From Myxococcus qinghaiensis (GTDB taxonomy: Bacteria > Myxococcota > Myxococcia > Myxococcales > Myxococcaceae), in the NCBI RefSeq assembly GCF_024198215.1, contig NZ_JAKCFA010000020.1:124001-188000 (forward strand): DNA of 64,000 nt. Direction: 5' to 3'. Shown here piece by piece: positions 8,202-17,114 of this stretch. The notes under the pieces were generated by a model. That model saw only the letters and a list, made by a program, of their open reading frames with translations. It was not told the origin of the DNA and ran no database searches. Each line of letters begins with the position of its first letter. The first letter of the stretch is position 1. The position numbers and the translations under genes were made by a program.

Positions 8202-9181
8202 ATCCGCCAGCAGCGGTGGATGTCCTTGCGCTGGAAGTCCTCGGGGATGGAGGCCGGTGTGAGCTCCTCCACGGACTTCCAGCCGCGTGTCGCCTTGGCG
8301 TCGAGCTGGAAGCCGAGGAAGTTGTTGGAGAAGTAGAGGACGCCTCCGGGTGACAACAGTGTCCGGAGTGCGTCCAGCAGGCGCGGGTGGTCTCTCTGCA
8401 CGTTGAACGAGCCCGTCATCTTCTTCGAAGTGGAGAAGGAGGGCGGGTCGCAGACGATGAGGTCATAGCGCTCGGGGCCTCGGGCCTGGGCCTCCACCCA
8501 CGCCTTCGCGTCCGCGCGGACCAGCTCATGGCGCGAGTCCGCCAGTCCATTCAGGTCCAGGTTGTCCTCGGCCCAGTCCAGGTAGGAGTTGGACAGGTCC
8601 ACCGTCACCGTGCTCGCGGCGCCACCGGCGGCGGCGTACACGGTGAACGCGCCCGTGTACGCGAAGAGGTTGAGGAAGCGCTTTCCCTGGGCCTCCTCGC
8701 GCACGCGCTGACGGGTGTCGCGGTGGTCCATGAAGAGGCCCGTGTCCAGGTAGTCGCCCAGATTGACCCAGAACTTCAGGCCTCGCTCCTCGACGACGAG
8801 CCGTCCGCTGCCTTGACCCACGCGGCCATATTGCGCGCGGCCCCACGGCTGGGGCGTGTGCGTCTTCACGAAGACGCGCTCGGCGGGGACCTCCAGCACC
8901 TCCGTCACCGCGGCGAGCACCTCCGTGCGTTGCGTCTCCGCCGTGCCCGTCTTGAGCGCGCGGCGGTGGGGGTACTCGGTGACGTGGACGCAGTCGCCGT
9001 AGACGTCCACCGCGAAAGGGTACTCGGGGATGTCCCTGTCATAGACGCGGAAGGCCGTCAGCCCGCGGGCCTGGGCCCACTTGCGAAAGTGCTTCGCACC
9101 CTTGCGCAGCCGGTTGGCGAACATGACCGCCTCGGTCGTCTTGGGGGCGTCCTTGCCGTGATTGTCTCGTGGGTCAGCCAT
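8189..9181 (-). CDS. rlmK: Stand-alone RlmK-like 23S rRNA methyltransferase (m7G2069 type)
   Basis: Class I SAM-dependent methyltransferase matching the C-terminal half of E. coli RlmKL (the RlmK part, which makes m7G2069 in 23S rRNA). Diagnostic stretches: MFANRLRKGAKHFRKWA, LYD-type VYDRDIPEYPFAVDVYGD, VNLGDYLDTGLFMDHR, the SAM loop LNLFAYTGAFTVYAA, CDPPSFSTSKK, FNVQRDH and the closing DIHRCW. The catalytic motif is DPPSF. The RlmL half (THUMP plus m2G2445 methyltransferase) is absent. Start uncertain: the ATG at 9181 is chosen; an ATG at 9196 and a TTG at 9220 are in frame, but the last would overlap the decayed gene next door. Confidence 0.85.
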   Translation of the reverse strand: MADPRDNHGKDAPKTTEAVMFANRLRKGAKHFRKWAQARGLTAFRVYDRDIPEYPFAVDVYGDCVHVTEYPHRRALKTGTAETQRTEVLAAVTEVLEVPAERVFVKTHTPQPWGRAQYGRVGQGSGRLVVEERGLKFWVNLGDYLDTGLFMDHRDTRQRVREEAQGKRFLNLFAYTGAFTVYAAAGGAASTVTVDLSNSYLDWAEDNLDLNGLADSRHELVRADAKAWVEAQARGPERYDLIVCDPPSFSTSKKMTGSFNVQRDHPRLLDALRTLLSPGGVLYFSNNFLGFQLDAKATRGWKSVEELTPASIPEDFQRKDIHRCWRMVAP

Positions 9182-9214
9182 CTCGGCCCCACTCATCCCC
9201 GACTCGCGGACGGA

Positions 9215-9600
9215 CGACAAGCTCGGAAGCAGCTGTTTCCGGTTGTCAGGCGTGTCCGCTGTGGAAGACGGGCACCTAGATAGGTATCGGGAAGCCGATG
9301 GGAAGGCCCAACTTTGGGCCTTGAATCATGCTGGCGGAGAGTAGCCGGGAGACCAGGAAGGACCCGCGAAGGCTGGCCCTTCGTGGGTCTTTCCGAACGG
9401 CTGCTGGACGAGGCGCTGGACGCCGCAGGCATCGACCGCTCGCAGGTCTACGCCACTAACACGGTGAAGTACTTCAATTGGACGGGGGAGGGCGCCCTGC
9501 ATCCACGCCAAGCCGAACACCTTGAAAATTCGCGCGTGCCTACTATGGCTCGCGGCGGCAAGTCAGGTGTTCCGTCCGACGTCGTTGTGTGCCAAGTGTG
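9215..9600 (+). pseudogene. Decayed uracil-DNA glycosylase (type 4 / UdgX-like) remnant
   Basis: The N-terminal half of a Fe-S uracil-DNA glycosylase can be read in fragments. CQACPLWKTGT (9244-9276) is the Fe-S cysteine motif and is followed by TAG where the family has Gln. GE-stop-PGDQE (9336-9359) is the active-site motif GEQPGDQE with its Gln codon turned into TAG. After a frameshift, WPFVGLSERLLDEALDAAG (9374-9430), then DRSQVYATNTVKYFNW (9434-9481). A possible later piece, SDVVVCQV, lies near 9575-9598. Intact members are ~200 residues and excise uracil from DNA. At least two nonsense changes and two or more frameshifts rule out function. It sits beside the low-GC gene, and its 3' half is unrecognisable. 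Confidence 0.8.
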
Positions 9601-10037
9601 ATGGGCCTACCCATCGGAGCGCTCGCGGGTCACCTCGTCGGATCGCACTTTCGATCAGGACCGAAGCCCGCGTGCTCGGGAGCGTCAAGGGTCGGCTGCG
9701 CCGAAACCTGAACGGTTCTGCGCCCTTGCCCCTCTCTCCACGCGCAGACGTTGGGCAATCCGGTCGCAAGAGGCCAATCCTATGCGATCAAGACTCGCGC
9801 TCCGTTTGGCCGACGCGCTTGCGGTCCATTACGCCGGTCTCTGACAGCTAGGGCACTATGTCGGCGCATTCATTGTTGGGGGCGGACTTCCGCGTGACGA
9901 GGCCACGAGGAGAGCCGAGTCTCTTTGAATGGGCGCTCATCGTCGTGGCCACCGTGCCAACGTAGGGCCGAGGGAAATTCCTTCCGCACCCATCCCCTTA
10001 TGCCCAGTTGGCCAATAGATGGACGGCTGTGTATGAA
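9601..10037. other. Non-coding stretch between UDG remnant and HD-GHKL gene
   Basis: No recognisable gene, RNA or insertion-sequence end was seen. Short open frames on both strands lack family motifs. Composition shifts from GC-rich to AT-rich toward 10000, which marks this as the likely left edge of the acquired patch. Confidence 0.5.
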
Positions 10038-12962
10038 TTAATGAAATCTCTCGTAGAGTCGATGGAACTCATATTCCTCAGCGTGAGGGGGATGTAGGTT
10101 TTCCGGAATACTTGGATTGCTTCTCCATTTTTTAAGATAACTAAGAACCATGTTGGAAGGTTCGTCCCGAAGGACATTGATTGCTGCAGTCAATAGGTCG
10201 GTGGTTATTGGTGAGCCATGTGTCTGAGAGACTTCATGGATTCGGCCTAGCCATTGTCCCAAGGGAGCCGCCGAGTTGGCGAATAGGATGTCCTCCCCAG
10301 GGGTGCGAATTATTGCAAGCGCAGGTGCCCTTGTTCCGAAGTTGGAGAGATAGGTCTGCGGGGATAGTATGGTGACATCTGGGGTTGTGCTGCTGATTTT
10401 AAGCCAGAGTTGAGGATGGGAACTTCGAGGATAGGGCACTGCGACAAGCTGGATTGAGGCAAGAACTGCGGTCCTGATCTGATGAGTGACCCAGTTACAC
10501 AGGAATTCGGGGGCCTCGTCGAAGAAAAGCACTGGTGTTTGTTCTGCGAATTTTGGTCTGCGAGAATCTTTTCGGCGTTCGGAGGGGTATGACTGTTGAA
10601 ACAAGACGGCGAGATTGGGGAGAGCAATAGCCTCTTTGGCTGAAGTCAAAGAGGCTCTAGTACCTCTGTGAATGCGTACAGTGGATGGCCACTCCCAGGC
10701 AAGATTCCGGGCGACATCTGGATCTGAAAGTACTCGCCCGGCATACATCCAGGCGTCGTTCATTCTTGCTCGCGGCTCATTCTTGAGATGATTGGCGACG
10801 GCGGCAGTGACTGTTCGTTGGAAGATGTTTTCAATGTCGTCGTCGGATGAGTCTTGATGATGGAGGGTGTGGCCGTGAATGGCGCTTCTAGAGAGGGTTG
10901 GGATTGTCGTTGGTCTACGGTCATCGATCGCCAAGTGCCACGATGTGCTATCCGCGTTGTGAGTTGATGTTGCTATTCCATGTAGGGCTTCATAGCCTTC
11001 AGGTGGTTTTGGGACGGCCTCAAAAGGTCGCCCAGTAAGATCAAGTTCGGAACTCCAGTCGTTGAGCCAGCTTTCTCCCTGATGGTTTATGTATGCTATT
11101 CGGTAGGCTTCGCCGCGCATATGCGGTTCGTTGATTGGAAAGGCGCGTAGTTCGAAGTGGGCGTTAGGGTCCACGGTGCTGCGTTGGATTATTGTTCGGT
11201 CCTTGATTTCTTGCGCGTGTATTGTTTTGTGCTCCTCGTGTTCGGTTATCTCAATGGGGAATTCACATCGACGGCACCAAGATTGGACGAGTTCTATTAA
11301 CCTGCCTCGATCGAGTGGTTGATTGAGGACGACGGTAATTCGTGTTCCGTGGCGCCGATGTGCTGGCCGAGATTCAAAAGGCGCACATTTTTCGGTAAGC
11401 AGATAGCTTTTTGCTCCTTTTAAGACTAGGCGTAGTCCATACTTCTCGTTGTCGGGCAGTGGCAGCTTGGCTGTTTCTACGGTGACATGATTGCTGACTG
11501 CGAAAACACTTAAAAAGCCGACCCCGAAACGGCTTGTTGCTGTGAATTTGTACCGTTTTCGGAAGTCCTCGCTTGTGTAGTAGGATTTCCCGATTTGAAG
11601 TAGGAATCGACGGATTGTTTCGCTGTCCATCCCTGTTCCCATGTCTTCAATTGTTAGTGACTGGGTGTTTGGAAGGGCCTGCGTCGCTGTAAGTGTGATC
11701 TTGAGCGGGTATTCGTTTCTCAGGTCGGCCGGGAAGTCTGTGATCTGGTGCGGTGTGGGGGTGTTTGGGTGCCGAATTTGGTAGTCGTCATAGGCTCTGC
11801 ATCGGGTGGTATCAAGTGCATTTTGTATGAGTTCCCTGATGAATGATTCTGGTTCTTCGTAGATGTCGTAGATGAGCCGATCTAGAATTTTCTCATGATC
11901 GATATCTAGTTTCCATCGATGGAAGGTGTATTGGGCCGTTGGGGCGGGGTTAATGGTGATGGTTGGAGATGATGCAGTTTTGTCGAGGGTGCAGAGAGGC
12001 GGAGTCCATTCATTGTGCCTCTCGGTATGTCTCATGGCGATGCCTGTTTCGCGCACCTCGTCTTGGAGCCACTGGAACCAGTCGTGAAGGATTGCGTGTG
12101 TGTTTTGGTCGTGACATTCGCAGTCGTACTCGATTTTTTCGGGAGTTATCCGCTCGTGCTTGATTGCCTTGTATTGCTCCCAGTGCGGAATTGAGTCCGG
12201 AGGAAGAGGGTGAGCAATGATACAAGCAGTAGGGTCGGCTCGTGATGACCGCATGTCGAGAAGATCGCCGATGCGAAGAAGACGAGCCATGAATTGAACG
12301 TTTACCTCCTCGCCTCCCAGATCAGCGACTTCTCGGAATCGTCGTGAGTCAGACAGTTCGCGTCGCTCAAGGCCATGCCCAATAGCAACGAGAGAGATAA
12401 TCTCGAAATAGCGGCGGTCGTTGAAATCGACCAGTGTCCTTATTGAGGGATTTAGTTCGAGAACGAGAGGAACTCGACGGTGATGCTGTCGGCGAATGAA
12501 ATCAGCGAGAATGAGCCTTAGCTGTAGGCCGTATTGGTAGTCTTTAAGTGTGGAGTCGAGGGTGTTGTTTTTGAGGTGTTGGAGTTTCTCCCATTGCTCA
12601 GCGCCCTTTCCACCTGATTGGATGAAGTCATTCCAGTCGGGTGAAATTAGTATCGACTCGATCTGGGCGTTTGTGACCGTCATGCCTGAGTCGTGAAGTA
12701 GGGCTGCGCATATGAGCGTGTAGGCCTCTGCTTTTGATAGCTTTTTAAGTGTGGGTTTGTTGTTCTTGAAGAGGAGTTTTGAGAGTTGAAGAATGATTTG
12801 GTCGCTATGTGCCCTGGTGTGATCTGGGTAGTGGGGGAATAGTGCCGACGTGGATTGAAGCCACTTGTCGATTTCGCTCCTGAGAAGAAAAAGCCTGCTG
12901 CTATAGTTCTCGTCTTTTGCGAGGAACTTCACGAGTGCCAAGTTTTTGAAGTCTGTGGGCAT
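10038..12962 (-). CDS. HD-domain phosphohydrolase fused to GHKL/HSP90-type ATPase
   Basis: A 974-residue two-domain protein. The N-terminal ~310 residues are HD-like: HYPDHTRAHSDQI, LICAALLHDSGM with the HD pair, RRQHHRR, AIGHGLE and MARLLRIGDLLDMR. Then comes a Bergerat-fold ATPase of the HSP90/histidine-kinase/MutL class at ~345-560: N box ELIQNALDTTR, G1 box EDMGTGMD, G2 box SRFGVGFLSVFAVS and RRHGTRITVVLNQP. Residues ~600-974 are unrecognised and may be a middle/substrate or target-sensing region. Three sampled 60-base lines are 38, 42 and 60 % GC against ~70 % around it, which suggests horizontal acquisition. It stands alone, divergent from echA. A role in a conflict or stress-response system is inference; a general chaperone role is unlikely because HSP90 middle and C-terminal domains are not evident. 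Confidence 0.8.
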   Translation of the reverse strand: MPTDFKNLALVKFLAKDENYSSRLFLLRSEIDKWLQSTSALFPHYPDHTRAHSDQIILQLSKLLFKNNKPTLKKLSKAEAYTLICAALLHDSGMTVTNAQIESILISPDWNDFIQSGGKGAEQWEKLQHLKNNTLDSTLKDYQYGLQLRLILADFIRRQHHRRVPLVLELNPSIRTLVDFNDRRYFEIISLVAIGHGLERRELSDSRRFREVADLGGEEVNVQFMARLLRIGDLLDMRSSRADPTACIIAHPLPPDSIPHWEQYKAIKHERITPEKIEYDCECHDQNTHAILHDWFQWLQDEVRETGIAMRHTERHNEWTPPLCTLDKTASSPTITINPAPTAQYTFHRWKLDIDHEKILDRLIYDIYEEPESFIRELIQNALDTTRCRAYDDYQIRHPNTPTPHQITDFPADLRNEYPLKITLTATQALPNTQSLTIEDMGTGMDSETIRRFLLQIGKSYYTSEDFRKRYKFTATSRFGVGFLSVFAVSNHVTVETAKLPLPDNEKYGLRLVLKGAKSYLLTEKCAPFESRPAHRRHGTRITVVLNQPLDRGRLIELVQSWCRRCEFPIEITEHEEHKTIHAQEIKDRTIIQRSTVDPNAHFELRAFPINEPHMRGEAYRIAYINHQGESWLNDWSSELDLTGRPFEAVPKPPEGYEALHGIATSTHNADSTSWHLAIDDRRPTTIPTLSRSAIHGHTLHHQDSSDDDIENIFQRTVTAAVANHLKNEPRARMNDAWMYAGRVLSDPDVARNLAWEWPSTVRIHRGTRASLTSAKEAIALPNLAVLFQQSYPSERRKDSRRPKFAEQTPVLFFDEAPEFLCNWVTHQIRTAVLASIQLVAVPYPRSSHPQLWLKISSTTPDVTILSPQTYLSNFGTRAPALAIIRTPGEDILFANSAAPLGQWLGRIHEVSQTHGSPITTDLLTAAINVLRDEPSNMVLSYLKKWRSNPSIPENLHPPHAEEYEFHRLYERFH

Positions 12963-13059
12963 TTATGGGAATGGTTGTCGTGAATTGCGTCAGTGGTCGT
13001 CGTGACTTCGTTCGCTAGCTTAGGAGAAGGCCCTGGTATAGTGACTAAAGTTCTATGCC

Positions 13060-13821
13060 ATGAGCGTGCGCGTCGAGAAGAGCGGCCCCATCACCACCAT
13101 CGTCCTTCAGCGGCCCGAGGTGCGCAACGCGGTGGACGGCACCACCGCGCTGCTCCTGGCGGACGCCTTCCGTGCCTTCGACGCCGATACCGACGCGCGC
13201 GTGGGAGTCCTCCACGGCGACGGCGGCACCTTCTGCGCGGGCGCGGACCTCAAGGCCGTCTCCGAGGGCCGGATGCCTCGGCTTCAAGTCGACGGAGATG
13301 GCCCCATGGGCCCGTCGCGCATGGTGCTGGGCAAGCCCGTCATCGCGGCCATTTCGGGCCACGCCGTGGCGGGTGGGCTGGAGCTGGCGCTGTGGTGTGA
13401 CCTGCGCGTGGCGGAGGAGGACGCGGTGCTGGGCGTCTTCTGCCGGCGCTGGGGCGTGCCGCTCATCGACGGCGGCACGGTGCGGCTGCCCCGGCTCATC
13501 GGCCTGTCCCGGGCCATGGACCTCATCCTCACCGGACGCCCCGTGTCGGCCCAGGAGGCGCTGGCCATGGGACTGGTCAACCGCGTGGTGCCTCGGGGGC
13601 AGGCTCGCGAGGCGGCCGAGGCGCTCGCCCGGGAAGTGGCCGCGTTTCCGCAGGCTTGCATGAGCGCGGACCGCGCCTCGGCCTACGCCCAGGGTGGGCT
13701 GGGCCTGGAGGAAGCGCTGCGTCAGGAGTTCGTGGGGGGCGTGAAGGTGCTGGAGTCGGAGTCCATCGCCGGGGCCACGCGCTTCGCGAAGGGGGCCGGA
13801 CGGCACGGGACGTTCGAGTAG
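13060..13821 (+). CDS. Enoyl-CoA hydratase/isomerase (crotonase) family protein
   Basis: Crotonase-fold enzyme of 253 residues, likely hydrating 2-enoyl-CoA in fatty-acid or branched-chain catabolism. The oxyanion-hole motifs are visible as CAGADLKAV (~63-71) and ISGHAVAGGLELALWCDLRVA (~97-117). The position of the second catalytic Glu (RRWGVPLIDGGTVRLPRLIG) carries Asp/Gly, so hydratase chemistry is not assured and isomerase or hydrolase activity is possible. Translation from the ATG at 13060 has no visible ribosome site, and the preceding ~90 bases are AT-rich and belong compositionally to the acquired patch. Confidence 0.85.
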   Translation: MSVRVEKSGPITTIVLQRPEVRNAVDGTTALLLADAFRAFDADTDARVGVLHGDGGTFCAGADLKAVSEGRMPRLQVDGDGPMGPSRMVLGKPVIAAISGHAVAGGLELALWCDLRVAEEDAVLGVFCRRWGVPLIDGGTVRLPRLIGLSRAMDLILTGRPVSAQEALAMGLVNRVVPRGQAREAAEALAREVAAFPQACMSADRASAYAQGGLGLEEALRQEFVGGVKVLESESIAGATRFAKGAGRHGTFE

Positions 13822-13868
13822 GGCAGAGGCTGGTGCGCGGCCCAGGGGGCTGTGTTACTCCCCCGCCC

Positions 13869-15014
13869 ATGCGCTTCGACACTCTCGCCATCCATGCCGG
13901 TCAGGAGCCGGACCCCACGACGGGCGCCATCATGACCCCCGTCTACCTGACCTCCACCTACGTCCAGGACGGGCCCGGGGAGCACAAGGGCTACGAGTAC
14001 AGCCGGACGCAGAACCCCACCCGCAAGGCGCTCCAGGACTGTCTGGCCGCTCTGGAAGGCGCGAAGTACGGCGCCGCCTTCGCCTCCGGCCTCGCGGGCA
14101 CGGACATGCTGATGCACATGTTGGATCACGGTGACCACGTCATCGTCTCCGACGACGTCTACGGAGGCACCTTCCGCCTCTTCGACAAGGTCTACAAGCG
14201 CTGCGGCCTGAACTTCTCCTTCGTCGACCTGTCCGCCCCGGGGGCCTTCGAGGCGGCGATTACGCCCAAGACGAAGATGGTGTGGGTGGAGACCCCCACC
14301 AACCCGATGCTCAAGCTCATCGACCTGGCGCGCATCGCCGAGGTCGCCAAGAAGCACAACATCCTGGCCGTCGCCGACAACACCTTCATGACGCCGTACT
14401 TCCAGAAGCCGCTGGACCTCGGCTTCGACGTGGTGGCGCACTCCACCACCAAGTACCTCAACGGACACAGCGACGTGGTGGGCGGCTTCGTCTGCACCAG
14501 CCGCGATGAAGTGGCCGAGCGGATGTACTTCCTCCAGAACGCGGTGGGCGGTGTGTCCGGCGCCTTCGACAGCTTCCTCGTGCTGCGCGGCGTGAAGACG
14601 CTGCATGTCCGCATGGACCGCCACGCCGAGAACGCGATGAAGGTGTCCCAGTTCCTCGCCACGCACCCCAAGGTGAAGAAGGTGACGTACCCGGGCCTGG
14701 AGACGCATCCGCAGCACGCGCTCGCGCGTCAGCAGATGACGGGCTTCGGCGGCATGGTGACGTTCGACATCCACGGCGGCCTGGAGGCGGCGCGCACCTT
14801 CCTCAAGACGGTGAAGGTCTTCGCCTGCGCGGAGTCGCTCGGCGGCGTCGAGTCCCTCATCGAGCACCCGGCCATCATGACCCACGCCTCCGTGCCCAAG
14901 GAGACGCGCGAGAAGCTCGGCATCGCCGATGGCTTCATCCGCCTGTCCGTCGGCATCGAGGACTCGAGAGACCTCATCGATGACCTGGCTCAGGCGCTCG
15001 ACGCGGCGAAGTAG
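13869..15014 (+). CDS. Cystathionine gamma-synthase / gamma-lyase family PLP enzyme
   Basis: Cys/Met-metabolism PLP enzyme of 381 residues. It opens with FDTLAIHAGQEPDPTTGA, has EYSRTQNPTR, the FASGLAGTDM cofactor loop, VWVETPTNPML, AVADNTFMTPY, and the PLP lysine in HSTTKYLNGHSDVVGG (~K200). It ends with the usual LIEHPAIMTHAS and RLSVGIED. The gamma-synthase (metB) and gamma-lyase reactions cannot be separated by eye. Together with the cystathionine beta-synthase 20 kb away it could complete reverse transsulfuration, which favours the lyase. It starts 47 bases after the crotonase gene, and a strong hairpin follows. Confidence 0.9.
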   Translation: MRFDTLAIHAGQEPDPTTGAIMTPVYLTSTYVQDGPGEHKGYEYSRTQNPTRKALQDCLAALEGAKYGAAFASGLAGTDMLMHMLDHGDHVIVSDDVYGGTFRLFDKVYKRCGLNFSFVDLSAPGAFEAAITPKTKMVWVETPTNPMLKLIDLARIAEVAKKHNILAVADNTFMTPYFQKPLDLGFDVVAHSTTKYLNGHSDVVGGFVCTSRDEVAERMYFLQNAVGGVSGAFDSFLVLRGVKTLHVRMDRHAENAMKVSQFLATHPKVKKVTYPGLETHPQHALARQQMTGFGGMVTFDIHGGLEAARTFLKTVKVFACAESLGGVESLIEHPAIMTHASVPKETREKLGIADGFIRLSVGIEDSRDLIDDLAQALDAAK

Positions 15015-15046
15015 GCCGCGCGTCGTCTGAAGCCGAGCTGGCTTCC

Positions 15047-15091
15047 AAGGGCCTCCCCGCTCCCTCGCACCTGGGACGCGCGGAGGCCCTT
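15047..15091 (+). terminator. Rho-independent-type hairpin after the PLP enzyme gene
   Basis: AAGGGCCTCC (15047-15056) pairs perfectly with GGAGGCCCTT (15082-15091). A related core recurs in the hairpins at 17115-17144 and 35661-35692. Confidence 0.65.
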
Positions 15092-15206
15092 CGTCTGCCC
15101 ACGCCCTGCCAGACGTGGCTTGTGCTCGGCTGCCCTGCTGCCTGGAGGGAAGGGCGAGTGTCCACTACTGGAATGTCCCCGGATGGGTTCCGTTTGGGCT
15201 CCCATC

Positions 15207-17081
15207 ATGAGCGACCGAAGGATTCTCACCACATGCTTCATGGGCGTGCTGCTCGCTGCCGTTGCTGGCTGCGAAGAGCAGTCGCCCACACCCGCCGACC
15301 CGCACGTTGTTCCCCCCGAAATCCCCACCACGGAGCTGCCGGACTCCGAGGCCGCGCTGACGGCCCCTGACTGCCGCATGCTCACCACCGCCTCGGTGGT
15401 GGCCAGCGGTGACGATGGGGATGGCAGCGTCGCGGCCAACTCGCAGGACGACAACCTGAACACGCGCTGGAGCGGCCCGGGCGTGGGCGCGTTCCTCACG
15501 CTGGACCTGGGCTCCTCGCAGACGCTGGTGGGCACCACCGTGGCGTGGCACCGGGGCAACGAGCGACAGAACCACTTCGTCCTCTCCACGTCCGAGAACG
15601 GCACCACCTTCACCCAGGCGTACGCGGCCGACAGCGCGTTGAGCAACGCGGCCCAGACGTATGCGTTCAGCGCGTGCAAGGCCCGCTACGTGCGCATCAC
15701 CGTGAATGGCAACACGGTGAATGACTGGGCCTCCATCGCCGAGGCCCGCGCGTGTGGTGAGCAGACCGCGCCGCCCGCGCCCACGGCGGACTTGGGGCCG
15801 GTGTTGCCGCGCCTGCCGTACCTCCAGAGCGTGGGGCCCACGAGCGCCATCGTCGCGTTCCGCTCCGGCGCGTCCTGCACGCCCTTCGTCCGCTTCGGCG
15901 AGGGCTCGCTCCTGGCGCGCACCGCGGTGGCCACCGTCGCGGGCTGGCGTCACGCGGTGGTGCTGACCGGCCTGCAGCCGGGCCGCGCGTATGGCTACAG
16001 CGTGGAGGCGTGTGGCTCCGTCACGGGCCTGCGCACGTTCCGCACGGCGTCCGCGCCGGGGACGCAGCGGGTGCGCTTCACCACGATGGGCGACTTCGGC
16101 ACGGGTGGCTCCGCGCAGTCGAAGGTGATGGCGATGATGAACAAGCCCGAGTGGCGCGGGGAGTTCCTCGTCGCGCTGGGGGACAACGCCTACTCCGATG
16201 GCACCGAGCAGGAGTTCCAGGACCGCATGTTCAAGCCCATGGGGACGCTCCTGCGTGAGGTGCCGGTGTTCCCCTCGCTGGGCAATCACGAGTACGTGAC
16301 GAACCAGGGGCAGCCGTACCTGGACAACTTCTACCTGCCCGCCAACAACCCGGCGAAGAGCGAGCGCTACTACTCGTTCGACTGGGGCAACGTGCACTTC
16401 ACGGCGCTCGACTCCAACTGCGCCATCGGCATGGCGTCGGCGGACAGGTGCTCGGCGGCGGCGCAGAAGACGTGGGCGGAGCAGGACCTGGCGGCCAGCG
16501 CGCTGCCGTGGAAGGTCGTCTTCTTCCACCACCCGCCCTGGTCCAGCGGGGAGCACGGCTCGCAGCTCACCATGCGCCGCACGTACGGCCCGCTCTTCGA
16601 GAAGTACGGCGTGGACCTGGTGCTCACCGGGCATGACCACAACTACGAGCGCAGCAAGCCGATGAAGGGTGACGCCGTGGCGCCGTCGGGCACGCGCGGC
16701 ATTCCCTATGTCGTGGTGGGCAGCGGTGGCGCGACGCTGCGGCCCTTCGCGGGCAGCCAGCCCTCCTGGACGGCGCTGCGCGACAACCAGGTGTATGGCT
16801 TCATGGACGTGGTGGTGGATGGCGGCACGCTGACGGCGCGGCTCATCACCTCCACGGGCACGGTGCGCGACACCCTCACGGTGACGAAGTCGCTGCCGAC
16901 AGTGCGCGCGGCGTCCCTGAAGCTGGCGCCGCTGGAGACGGTGCCCGGCCCCGTGGATGACCCGGCCCGCATGCCCGAAGTCCTGCGGGCCCGGCCTCCG
17001 CTGCCTCCGGCGGACCGGTTGGAGGACGTGGCCGATGCGCCGGAGCCTCCCGCGAAGCCCGAGGCCGCCGAGACCGAGTAG
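15207..17081 (+). CDS. Secreted purple acid phosphatase-like lipoprotein with discoidin domain
   Basis: A 624-residue lipoprotein. The signal peptide from the ATG at 15207 ends in the lipobox AVAGC. Residues ~50-155 look like an F5/8 type C (discoidin) carbohydrate-binding domain (NTRWSGPGVGAFLTLDLG, RYVRITVNGN). Residues ~165-260 are the fibronectin-III-like N-terminal domain of purple acid phosphatases. Residues ~270-520 are a calcineurin-type phosphoesterase: GDFGTGG, LGDNAYSDG, LGNHEY, FFHHPPW and GHDHNYERS, the usual metal ligands. It probably cleaves phosphoesters outside the cell. A Pro/Ala-rich tail follows. Upstream in-frame codons lack a signal peptide and were discarded. Confidence 0.88.
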   Translation: MSDRRILTTCFMGVLLAAVAGCEEQSPTPADPHVVPPEIPTTELPDSEAALTAPDCRMLTTASVVASGDDGDGSVAANSQDDNLNTRWSGPGVGAFLTLDLGSSQTLVGTTVAWHRGNERQNHFVLSTSENGTTFTQAYAADSALSNAAQTYAFSACKARYVRITVNGNTVNDWASIAEARACGEQTAPPAPTADLGPVLPRLPYLQSVGPTSAIVAFRSGASCTPFVRFGEGSLLARTAVATVAGWRHAVVLTGLQPGRAYGYSVEACGSVTGLRTFRTASAPGTQRVRFTTMGDFGTGGSAQSKVMAMMNKPEWRGEFLVALGDNAYSDGTEQEFQDRMFKPMGTLLREVPVFPSLGNHEYVTNQGQPYLDNFYLPANNPAKSERYYSFDWGNVHFTALDSNCAIGMASADRCSAAAQKTWAEQDLAASALPWKVVFFHHPPWSSGEHGSQLTMRRTYGPLFEKYGVDLVLTGHDHNYERSKPMKGDAVAPSGTRGIPYVVVGSGGATLRPFAGSQPSWTALRDNQVYGFMDVVVDGGTLTARLITSTGTVRDTLTVTKSLPTVRAASLKLAPLETVPGPVDDPARMPEVLRARPPLPPADRLEDVADAPEPPAKPEAAETE

Positions 17082-17114
17082 GCACGGCGTAACGACAGCG
17101 ACCCGGTGTCGACA

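Noticed and set aside
9314..9601. A short intact gene in the UDG remnant
   Set aside because: The frame covers only part of the glycosylase, and its conserved N-terminal motifs sit in another frame with two stops, so it is decay rather than a new small gene.
13822..13868. SAM riboswitch ahead of the methionine-type PLP enzyme
   Set aside because: Only 47 bases separate it from the upstream gene, too short for a known SAM aptamer, and no helix pattern was seen.
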